Below, piece after piece: positions 51,101-63,000 of a DNA stretch of 64,000 nt. The DNA lies in the NCBI RefSeq assembly GCF_037975245.1, contig NC_092567.1, positions 25,529,876 through 25,593,875 of the forward strand. The letters are read 5' to 3'. Source of the DNA: Apostichopus japonicus (Eukaryota > Echinodermata > Holothuroidea > Aspidochirotida > Stichopodidae). The notes below the pieces were generated by a model. That model ran no database searches and was not told where the DNA came from. It saw only the letters and a list, made by a program, of their open reading frames with translations. Made by a program: the position numbers and the translations under genes. The first letter of the stretch is position 1, and each line of letters opens with the position of its first letter.

Positions 51101-53861
51101 CTAAAGATCATTCCAGACCCCCCCACCAACCCCCCTGTCACTACCCCCCCCAATTTGGCGCAGATAGTCACATGTCAATCATGACATACTAATGCCAACA
51201 AAGTTATTTTCGATGATGCCTACTTTGAGTTTGAAAAGTTTAATTAAAAAATTTAGCAAACTTGCCCATGCCTCCATCTACCAACACATTGAAGAAGTAT
51301 ATCCAAGCTTCATATGCTATGCAAAAGTGCGTAAAAATGATGATTTTTTAGTTAATGAATTTTGATTTCTCCCTTGGACAAACTGGACTTACTTTCTCAA
51401 AGTAGTCCAAACGATACTGTTGGTTGCCCAACAAGATTACAGCAATTAAAATGTCCTTTCATTTGACTTTAAGTCAAATGAAAGGACCTAGGTAAGGAGC
51501 CACTGCTACAAGTTACACTTTTCGGTGCAAAATCATGGTAAATGTTTTATGCAAAAGTTACACAACAAAGCTATGGAGAGTCATGCAATATGGTAATCTA
51601 TTATGCACCTAACTGAAATACCAAGAATGTTAATTCATTATGTACATAACTGGAATACCAAGAATGTGATAAAGTTGGAAGCTCAGACTGGTCCTTATTA
51701 ACATTTTACAAATTTCAGTGATATAGACCCATCTACACACCCCACCCCCACCCCCCCAATAAAAAAAATTGCCCCAATATCTCCTCGTTCCACAGCTGCT
51801 ACCTTTCCCAGCCCAAATTGAATCTAATATCTCAGTAACGAGGACTACAACACAAACACTAAGGTATACAAGGATGCTAGCAAGCCTATAATCCACACAA
51901 AAAACAAATAACTTAAATTGTTCGCAGAAGATGGCTATTATACCTCACAAAGAAGAGACAAATCGAAGCGACTATATTGCAACCTAAGACTTGCTATATA
52001 TATATGCCGAAATAGCTGTCATTTGTTTTGAAGGGTTTAAAATTTAATGAAGTAGCTGATTTGCCTACTATATTAACTCAGACACACATAGATATAGCAA
52101 AAAGATTCCTTGCAAGAATCCCTGATGTTGATAGCAGTTTCTTCTCTAACAGCATTCCTAATGTCACCATGAAAAGCTAAAGAACCGTTAACCCATGTTT
52201 ATCTGGTCATGTAGGGACTAGGGGGGGGGGGGGTGTTCAGAAGAGCAAAACATAGATATGCTAAAAGAGATATAAACCACTGATTTTATCTTTTCCTGAC
52301 AATTCTGTGATATTAAACTGCACACTGTGTTTGTAGCATTATGAGTTTACTACAATATGTCCCAGTCACACGTAAACTTAACAAGGCACTGTATCAATGA
52401 ATATTCAATATTCACAAAGTGATGCTTCTTTCTCTTACTCTTAACAGATTTCATAAAATATAATATTAATCCTATCTAAAGCTTCATATTGAGTTCAATA
52501 TAAACATTGAAAAATGTCTTGATGACATTATACAATAACACACATGAAACAATGATTTATTGATATCAGTTCCTTTGTATACGTTGAGACGTTTTTTGCC
52601 AAATTATTACAAAAATGAGTAATTCCTATACACGACATGGTCATGTCATATGTTATGAACCCATTCACCCAACTCTGATCTGAAATACTGATAAGATAAT
52701 GGCTCATCTTTCTGAAGGATACATGCAAAGGAATTCATTCTTGTCCTCGTGTAAAAGCCGAGGCACAGAATTCACTGAATATTCAGGAATAAACCATTAC
52801 ATTGAGTTTAACTGTAAAGATATAGTGACATGACCTAACCAACGAGACTAGATTAGGGAAGGAGATTTTTGCGTGAGTAAGTCACAGATTCACCGAATAT
52901 TCAGGTTTGATATCAAGATAATATAAAAATACCGTGTTTCACAATATTAGCCACCTTCAAATTCAATATGTAGCTTTGAAAAAAAAAAGCAATAAATATC
53001 TAGTTTTAATATTGATGTCACATACTCATATAGGTCTTGGAATTCTTGTTAGGAAGGACCCCTCTTTGTAGAGCAGCCTTTGCAGTAGATGGTCTGGCCA
53101 GACTAGCAGAGAACCTTTGGGCTAGATTTGGTGGTGTTTGGGTGGCGGTTCGAATCACTGGTGCATGTCTGTTGATGTCCGTGGGATCCCTTACACTCTG
53201 TTGAAGGGTGCCTGATCTGTTGAGTGTGATAAAATTACTTCATAACCATGGAAACAGATGATTGGAGGGTGTTTTTCTCTTTGTTAAGGTTGTAAATCAG
53301 GTGTTTTTTATGCTAAAAAAAACAAAATATTGCATATGAATTAATGGTAAATAAGTAAAAGTAAAATAAATGCTGAAAATGCTTCCTGAAAAGTTACAGA
53401 ATTGGTGTAAACGCATTAAAAACGATAATTTTTCTGTTCTCAAGCTTCCATGGATAAAGTAAATAAAACCCCACCACCAGTTCTCCATTCGTGGCTCTCC
53501 AGACAAGTTCGGCGAATGAAAGATTTGAAATAAAAGTTTAAAAAAGTATTGGCCCCCAGTCTTTCCCAAATCAGCTACACCACCTTTTCCTGAAACTAGG
53601 CACAGTGAAGGTTTGGTTCTTCATGTCGAATTTTTCCAAAAAATATTTCTCTGGCTCTCTATCAAATTAATAGACCCCCCTCCCCCCTCCCCATATACTC
53701 CATCCTTCCTCATTAGTTCATCTCCATCAAACATCACTGTTTCGTTTATCACTACTAAACACCTCTTGCAACGTTAACCACTACAACAGGAATTAATTTG
53801 AAAGAATCAAAACGTTTTCACAATTCTCTTCAACTTATTGCTAGAATGGGTCATGGAAATC
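48191..53861. other. Convergent intergenic region
   Basis: It contains no exons. It holds a MITE (49268-49430), a perfect 35-nt palindrome (51454-51488), G/C homopolymer tracts (51117-51154, 51741-51758, 52220-52232) and possibly the LRRC56-like 3' UTR on its right side. The rest is AT-rich without recognisable content. Confidence 0.5.
49268..49430. mobile_element. MITE-like DNA transposon, 6-bp target duplication (copy 2)
   Basis: It starts CAGGGATGAG and ends CTCATGCCTG like the element at 11109-11553, and also carries a CGCGTATTCGCG near-palindrome before its right end. The flanks are TAATAT on both sides (49262-49267 and 49431-49436). At 163 bp it is an internally deleted relative with no coding sequence. 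Confidence 0.85.
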
Positions 53862-54091
53862 TCACTTGAATTTTCTATTGCCCTGTACTGGTCCTGAATG
53901 GGGCCTTTCTTCGATGGTGGGTAAGGGTGGCGGTGAAGGAAAGGAAGGCTGTGAGGAAGTCGGGCTCATAGGACCTGTATCATCAGCTGGGCCATGTGAG
54001 GTAGAGTTAGCCTCTGGTCCTTCTGTGACTTGAGAAGGTATGACCTCTTCTGATGAACTCCGTCGAAAACGTCTTCTGGACCTGAAGTCAC
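53862..54091 (-). CDS. LRRC56: LRRC56-like terminal exon
   Basis: The acceptor CTTAAAG lies just right of 54091. The phase-1 join gives GDFRSRRRFRRSSSEEV, then a Pro/Ser-rich tail (MSPTSSQPSFPSPPPLPTIE) ending at TGA (53862-53864). An alternative acceptor 8 nt further in (TTCAG) gives a different frame and was rejected. A possible minus-strand AATAAA is at 52556-52561, which would make a 3' UTR of about 1.3 kb; that assignment is weak. Confidence 0.8.
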
Positions 54092-57000
54092 CTTTAAGAT
54101 ATAAATGAGTCAAACGGATTTGCTTGGATGTCATTAAACGTTGGTTATGATTCATTTCTTTGTCCATTAACCATTATAATCACTCATTTTGTTGTACACA
54201 AGGATAAGGAAGTCCTGTGAGGTAGTGAAACAACTGGTGAAATCAACTGATCATTTTTCTGACCATTCTCCCATTTTTAATAACAAAGTTACAGTATATT
54301 CGAGGAGACAGAAACTCAATCATCAACATTTCATATTTTCAAGATATTATTATACCTTAACAGTGTTGACACTGAATCAAATAACATCATTAGCTCATGT
54401 TGAGAAGCTATAAAGTACGATATTTAATATTCAGCATTGCAAATCCATTCTAGGGTATAGAATATTGGTTGGTGGGGTTTGTGTCTTCATGACATCTGCT
54501 TTATTGTATACAGTGTTGTAGACTTGGTATTTGTCTTGAAAAGAAAAGACAATCACGGGACAAACTTTCTAAATAAAATGAATAAATTACAGTATTTGAA
54601 ATCTCATTACAAACGTTGAATGTAAAGTATTTAAGACCATTGACTTGGTTATAATTAAAGTTAATGTTTTTTAGGTTTACAGTCTTGTATCGAGGCAAGG
54701 ACTTTTTACCCACGACTTTTACAACATTTAATTCCTAATCATATGGTTACTTGTCACACCCACACACAATTCAAACAACCATTACCGGGGAACTACATGG
54801 CGCTACATCAACTTGTCCCCTGGCCAACTTCCCATAGGGTGCAGCCACAAACCAGCGAACGCAACTATATTTACAAGTTACCTCGCAAGTCCCCATTTAT
54901 ACACCTGGGTGAAGAGAGCTAGGCATTGAAGATAAAGTGCGTTGCCCAAGGACAAAAACTAATTATCTGTCCAAGACTGGAAGAGTAAAATCTTAAAAAC
55001 ATTCTCTAAGCTGCTAACATTGCTCACCTGCTGTCTTTGGTCTCACATGTAGTTTAGCTTTGGGTGGTGTTGGTATCCTATCACCATCGTCCGGTGAGCT
55101 CCTGGCTTTATAATCTGATGATCCAGTGGATGGTGGGGTCCTCCTAGATGACCCGGTGGAGGGTGGGGTCATTCCCGATGAGCCCGTGGAGGGTGGAGTC
55201 ATCTCGATACCGGTGTCGTCATCCTCTACACTGATAGATTTCTGCTGAGTGAAGTAACTCTGGTAGTTGTTGAGATTATGATTGGTCTCCAAACCTTCAT
55301 CATCTCCATCCTCATCCTCCTCCTCGGAGCTCACTTCTTCTTCATGATTAATTTGTAGTATCTGTGGCTCGGACTCTTTCAGACGGATGGCGACTTTTCT
55401 AAAAATAATATCGAAACAAGTCCAACGTCAAAATAAGCGGCTTAAAGTACATTGCATCAGTACAGAAAGCGGTCCATGGAATCATACATCAAGGTGTCAT
55501 TATGTCCTTAGCAACAACCAATGTTTATTATTTTTTCTTGTGATTCGGAGTTGTTACCTGAAATAAGACTGCAAGAAAACCACTTGACCTTCATAACCAC
55601 GTAGGTGATATATACTTGCCTTCTCAGAAATGCAGTGCATTTTGTTATAAAGGGAAACTTAAAAGCAGGAAATAGTAGGAAATAGACCTTTTTATAGATT
55701 TGAAGAACAGACAGGAAACTATACGATGGAGACCACGAAGACAGAAAACACAGCAAATGGAGGACTGCTGAATGGCCTGGGTATCACATAACAAAACTGA
55801 CACACAAATGCAAACAATGTAACTTTGTTTTTGAAAACATAACTGTAGTATTTTCTGGGAATTGAAATTCATAAACCTGGTAAACTGAACAAACATGAAC
55901 ACTTTAATTCCTTAGTTTAGCTATAAACTGCATTTCTTATATGAGGAAGAGAGTAGTTTGAGAGCATTCTTAGATAATGTGAGGTAGACAGTACTTAGAG
56001 CGTGTTCTTAGATAATGTATTTGAAAGTTACCTCTCGTGTTGCTCTTTCCATCTTCTCAATTCTTGGAAGACGTCCTCCTTGGTCTTGCCATCATCTTCA
56101 TCTTCTTCATCTATGTACGAATGTTCGGGTTTAAAGTGCATCGTTGCAAAAATATTTGGCGCTTCTTGAATTGGAACCTGAAGAACCAACAAGACATAAA
56201 AATTGCAGCAACTTTGTGATAGAAACACATACCATGCTCGAATCAACATTTTTGTGAAACATGGTAGTAACTAACCACGACAAGGGATTTACTTTGCACC
56301 ATCAAGTTAACTGAGATTACAAGCAGTTTTCAAAACAGATTCTCAAACTTGACATAAGCACGATTATCCATGGATTATTCCCATTATGATCAGATATTCA
56401 TATTTTTATTCTTGTTATACCTGACAGACTCTGAACAGAAGATAAGAGGGTTGATTGTATGTTATCTAATTATCAACTTTTTTTAGATGTAAATTGTCTT
56501 TAAATAAATTTTCACTGTCCTTTCAACTGCAGGCTATTTGTAGGTGAGGTATGATTCTTCAGGCCTGGAAATATCTTGTCTCCAATTTTCAGAACTTTCA
56601 ACAAATATTGAAGAATAACCCGCCAAAGGTCAAATACTTCATGAATCTCCTTTTAGTCTTTTATCAATTTTTATTTTAAAATAAAATAAAACCGTTAGCA
56701 AACTGCTTATCCACTAGAGAGCCTGTGTAAGAGAATGCGTAAAAGTAAGTTGGCCTGATGTTTCGATCCTACCAGGATCTTCTTCAAAGGCTAAATCATT
56801 TTCATTTTACTTTGACACTGAAGTGATGGGACGAAATATCAAATTAACGAGTGTAATTGATTGAAACTTACCTGATTCCTATTCTTTTTCCGCCTGGCTT
56901 TCAAAGCCCTGACCGGGTTTCCACAGATGACGGTTCCGTGAGTCAATGCACTGGTATCATCATCTTCTTCGTCATCCTCGGTGGTATCGATTCCTCCTGG

Positions 57001-60000
57001 CTTCTTGGCCGTACCGGGTCTCACACCCGTTGATGTACCTGGTCTACCTGCTCTGGAGGAACCAGGTCGCCCCCCTGATGCAGACCCAGGTCTCCTCCGT
57101 GATGCCGAGGAAGGCCGAGCAGAAGTAGGTCTCCCTTTTCAAGGAAACAAAAAAACAAAGTGAGACCTTGTAAAGAGATTCAATTCATAGAATGGTGATA
57201 CAACATTAACATGGTTGTTTTCATTATTTGACATTAACATATATGGATGGGTCATGTCATCCCATAATGATTGAGAGCAGTGTTTGACCGATAATCGGTT
57301 AGATAATCGGCATCGGGCCGATTATCGTAATGAGAGCCTGGCAAAAATATCCAAGGTCTGTGTCCTCTTGAACTATCAACTCTTTCCTCAAGCCCGACTT
57401 CAAAACCTTCCCCTCCCCATGACTACCAGTAGCATTCACAATGTTTCATTATGCAGATCTGGCCTATAAGAAAATCCGTCCTAGATATCCCACTTTTTCC
57501 GTAAAAAGTAGGTCGGGTACGGTACCCCAGTTTTTACGGAATAAAGTGGGGTATTTGAGGCGGAATTTCTTATGAGCACGATCTGTGTAATGTTACAAAA
57601 TCTTTTAATTGACTAAGACAACTTTCCACTTTATTTGCCCATTTTCTAAAATTTATTTGTACGATACATGGTCGTAAAACGTAATATATAAATACAATAT
57701 TTCTGTATAGACTCAGCACGACAAATTTCAGGTTAGGTTAGGGCTTTTATTAGTTGGAAAAGAGCAGAACAGGGAGGTGTAAACAACTTAAACTCACGAC
57801 AAGTAACACAAAATCTTGCTTAGTGTGCTTTAGTGTCATGAGCTGAGCTACATGCGCATGTAATTCAGTTTTGTATCACTTCAGTCATATCTTTGACACT
57901 GCCTATGTCCTAATGTGTACAATTTTTTAGAAAATATGAAATGTAGTTTCACTCAACAAACTGCATATTGGAGCCTTTTTTAAAGATATTAAGAGAGGTT
58001 TAACTTCTACAAATTAAACTCAGAATGACAAATGTTTGCAATCTTAATAATTCAAATAAGTAAGGTTAAAGAAAAGTTTAAGCACAGATTAAGAAGTAAA
58101 AGACCACAGCAGTAAGATGTGTACCTTCTTGTGAACTTCCCTCCATCGATGCTTGCAAGAGAAATAAAATTAGTGAAATTTAAAACAAGTATTATGATAA
58201 AGGAATTCTTCCTCAATGCCTCTCCATCCCCCTTATCATCCTCCTCCAAGCCTGTCTCCCACCTTTGTCATACTTCCCCAAGCCCCATCCTCCCACCCTT
58301 ATCATGCTCCCTCACAGCTCCTCCTTCCACCCTTATCATCCTCCCCCATAGCCCCTCCCCCCCACCACTTCCTCCTTATCACTCTCCCTCAAGGCCCCTC
58401 CTTCCACACTTATCCTCAAGCAAGGCCCTTCCTCTCACCCATATCATCCTCCTTCAAGCCCCTTCCACCCACCTTTATCATTCTCCCATAAGGCCCGTCC
58501 TTCAACACTTATCATCCTTCCACAAGGTCCCTACTTCCACCCTTCCCCCTCCTCTCACCCTCATCAACCTCCCCCATTGCCTCTCCTCCCACCCTTATCA
58601 TCCTCCCACAAGGCCCCTACTTCCACCCTTATCATCCTTCCTTGAGGCCCTTCCTTCCATCCTTATCATCCTCTCACAAGGTCCCTCCTTCCACACTTAT
58701 CCTCCGTCAAGACCCTAGATGTGCCTCTCACCAATATCATCTTCCCTCAAACCCCTCCCTCCCACCGTTTTCATCCTCCCTTAAGGCCCTCCCTTGCCCC
58801 TTATCATCCCACCCCCAAGGTCCCTTTCTCCCAACCTTATCATCCCCCCCAAGGACCCACCCTTATCATTCTCCCCCATGGCCCTCTTTCAACACTTATC
58901 ATCCCTGGAATACTAGTGAATATATTTACAGGGCACTGTCATTTGTAAAAAAGATCTCAGATCTTTTTGCCTTCATGTTGAATATTGCACAATTGCCTAT
59001 TGACTGTATGAATTCACAGCTTTCTTTCAACAACATGTTGTATCCCCACTCATCCTCTTAAGCATCCATGTCATATGGTTTCCTACTTTCCTTTTCATAA
59101 GCCAGTTATGATTCACCTGGTAGTAACAGTATATGTAACTTCCTGTCATTATGTTATGTGGTTTGACAATGTACGTGCACTAACATACAATATTAGACTG
59201 ATACAGTGGGATACTGGATAGTTCAAGTATTTTTCACCCACAGCCATCTCAAACAGCCATTGTGGAGTGTTAGCTCAGTGGTTAACACCGGTGCCTTTCA
59301 ATCATAAGGTCCCCGGTTTGAGTCACTCCCAGATTAATGTATGTCGTCCAGTTACAGAGTTGTTGACAATTAACAATTCATAATCATGGACGTTAAATAT
59401 GAATGTAAGGGACTGACTTCGGTCAGCTTGCGGCTTTGATAAGCCAATGAGGCTTCTTCGCGAGTTCCTGCTTGCAGGAGGATCTAAAATACATACATAC
59501 ATACATTGCAATAATGCCCTACTGGGATATATAATACAGATTCCAAGACACATGAGTACACATTACAATCGAATCCATAGCCAAGCTTAAATTTATTTGA
59601 AATTCATTGTTGCTAGTACCACCAGGAGTAAGGGAAATCATATAAAATATTTATTTTTCAAAATCTACATGGGTATATATGTGTCTGTTTCCTAATTTAA
59701 ATTCCTATGTTATATTTTAATTACTACTCTTTAATGTACAGTTATGAGAGATGCTGCCGTGGATTGACCTTTACAGAGAGGTCAGACTCTATGACCTAGG
59801 CTAGCTCATTAACATCTGTCACCATGGTCACCGGTTATTATATATCCTTACCTGCTGCATCTGACACCTCTGATATTGCGGTAACTGCTTCTTTAATTGC
59901 ATCGTTGACCAGCAGCCAATCAGTGCTCAGATTCATGACCTTTGACCCCAGGCTGGACGGTACCGTACTGAAGGGCTCGTCGTCTAGAATCGTTAGCTGC

Positions 60001-63000
60001 GGTATTGCTTTATGAACGGCACCTCGGTAATCAAAGTCACCATCTGTGTTCTGAAGACGATTTAAATGAAAACATTTTCACAACAGTGGCAAAATTGATA
60101 TAATTGCTGACATTGCAGGTGCGTATCCAGGGGGGGGCGTTGGGGGCGCGCGCCCCCCGGGTAAGAAAAAGAGGAGAGAAAAAAAAGAGAAGGAAAAAAG
60201 AGGGGAAAAAAGAGGAGGAGGAGAGGAAGGAAGGGAAAAGAAAAAGAAGAAAGAGAGAAAAAGGAGAAAAGGAGGGAGTAGAAGATAAACGCGAAGACAC
60301 CGGGGAGAGAAAGAGGAACAGTGACATCATTACAGCGCTGAAGGGTAGCCAGTGACGGATCAATGATTTCGTAAAAGTGTGACTCACCCTACCCCTTACA
60401 CCGACAACTCCATTTTTTGACGTTTCCATTTTCCTCTCTCACTAATGATCTATATATGTACTATATATGGTCTATCATAACGCGTGTGTAGAATTGTGCT
60501 ATGAAACCAACTGTGGCTGGTCTCGAACTCAACCGTGTCGTCGGGGAACATGACGCATTTTGGGATGGGGGCGACCGCCCGCCCCCTCCCCCATTCAGCA
60601 TTTTTTTAAATGATATCGCTAAGTAATTTCAAAATAGAAAGTGCTTAGAGGCAACTTACAAGGCCTGGGAAGTGTCATTTCCAGCGATCTGGGAGACATT
60701 TTCGGCCAAAATTTGCTTGTACGCTTCGCGCTAACAAATGGTCCTGGGTAGTGCCATTTCCAGCGATCTGGGAGGCATTTTCGGCCAAAATTTTCTTGTA
60801 CGCTTCGCGCCAACCTATGGTGGCGCTACGCTTAGATAATTTGCCTACAGGCTTCGCCCCTCCCTTGGCAAATTCCTCGCTACGCGCCTGTTCGAATTTG
60901 TAACGCAAACAGCAGATATCACATCATATCAGTGAGCATGAAAATGGCGTTCCAGGATGAAAAGCCTCAAAACTGTCCGACTTGCCTAAAAAAATAACCT
61001 AAATTTTTCGCGCGCGGAGCGCGCGTTCAACGTGTCCATGTCAATATCATATAAGCAAGCATCGGTTATTACATCGCATGCCATCATGTACTGTACGGTC
61101 CGTTCAAATTGCGCAGTATTTCGCGGGATGCTAATGTAAACAACGACATGTCTCATGTAAATGTATCAAAAGCATGGAGGTCCAATTATGTCAAAACTCT
61201 CTTTTACATTAGTAATGGCGAATTAGGGGCTGCACCCCCGCCGCGCAGTGGCGGAGCGTCCATACGGTCGGGGGGTGGATGCCCCCCCTGACGGACTCAA
61301 ATGGACTGCTGGCGCCTTTTTCAGCTCTTTATCACTTTTTACTTATTCTAGATTATTGACTTTCTTATTGCGCTCTCATCTACTTATTGACATTTCTCAC
61401 ATTTTGTTGGTGTAATTTGGCGATGACACCTTATTCTTCGTTTATCTTCAAATTAGCCAGGCCCGGAAAGGGTCATTTCCGGCGATCTAGGGAGTATCTT
61501 TATTCAAAAATTTTCTGTACGCTACGCGCCAACCAGTGGTGGTCGCACTCCGCTTAGATAGTGTCGAAAGCGCTCCTACAGACCATTCTCGCCACTCCTG
61601 ACCAATACCCCTAGCTCCGCCACTGCCGCCGCGCCTACTACGCCTATGTGTGTAGTGTTCGGTTGAAGGAAATATCTGCTATTTTTTCATTTCCTTCAAC
61701 CAAGTTTTATAATAGCCGTTATAAGAGGTTTTAATGTTTCTACACCGATAAATTAACTGTGTCTGAATTTTCGAAAATTTCTGACCAACATTCTGCATCA
61801 CACTTCCCTCTACTCGTGCAATTTTGACCGGTCTGTTAGGGGTTCAAGGAAGTTTTTCTATATTGGTTGTCCATAGATGAAATTTTGTACAACATTATGG
61901 GTATGTTTTGAAGTGAGTTTATTCACGAGAAATGTGAATTTTCAAATTTTGAACAAATATGGGGCTTAAAACCTTGAAAAGTGGGGCTGACGGGTATTGT
62001 GGGCCGTGACGTAGAATCACCTACAAAAGCAAAGACCCACAGGAGATGCCATCAGGTCGAACATGATGTGTGCCGGGTTGAGAAACTTCAAAAAGGTTAT
62101 GGATGGGAAAAAAAACTATTAGGAAATACCTGGTTCTCAGGCAAAAAGTGTACATCTGGTTGGTCATTTCAAGCCCGAGAAGTGCCGTTTCCGGTGATCT
62201 GGGGGGGTTTCAAAACAAGAAATTTTCTTGTACGCTGCGCGCCAACTCATGGTGGCGCTCCGCTTAGATAGTAATTCGCGCCCCCCGGGTTTGAAAATCC
62301 TGGATACGCGCCGGCATTGTACGTATTGGACAGAAGACATCACAAATCACTTCAGCTAGATAGAACGCAGGATTTTCACTTTAACAATTACCAAATTGGA
62401 ACGTTCCCCTAATGCATGTATTTAAGTCTGATATTTGGTTCATATCCTCTTAAGTATGTGGAGGTATCACCATAATTTACTCGACATACATTTCCATGAT
62501 TTATGCCAAAACACGAGCTTTTATATCTAGCGCATCCCGGGAAACAACTTAAAAGAAGGTACTGTATTGATAAATGTCATTACTAGGCCTATGCCTACCG
62601 ACCAGCAGAATAGTTGACTCCCCAGGCTGGGTATGTCGTCCCTGACAATGGGGGGTAGAAGAAACTAGGCCAAGACCACTGCTGAAAAATATGCTAGTAT
62701 TTATGTACCACTTTTGACGATCATTAAATTTTGGGCTGTCTTATAAGATTGCTTACAATCTGCCGGTCAGTTATTCTGTTATTTAAAGGCATTGAAGACT
62801 CGCCCCATATAGCGTGCCGCCATCTTTAAAAAGTTAACTCTCTGTTGCTTGCAAGTCAAGATTTTCTCTTGTCGCTACAAAATGCAGACAGTGAAACCTG
62901 ATACCTTGTTATCTTTAGCTGGACCTGAGATGTCCATTGCTGTATCGTTTGCACACTGTGCTGTGGGTATTGACCGCAGCTGTATGTACTGACTGTACAC

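Noticed and set aside
53140-53165. B-box-like GGTTCGAATCAC as another SINE or tRNA
   Set aside because: No convincing A box at the right distance and no matching body or tail elsewhere in the window.
58119-59061. Pro/Ser/Leu-rich plus-strand ORFs as a gene
   Set aside because: They are readings of a pyrimidine minisatellite within an intron of the minus-strand LRRC56-like gene.
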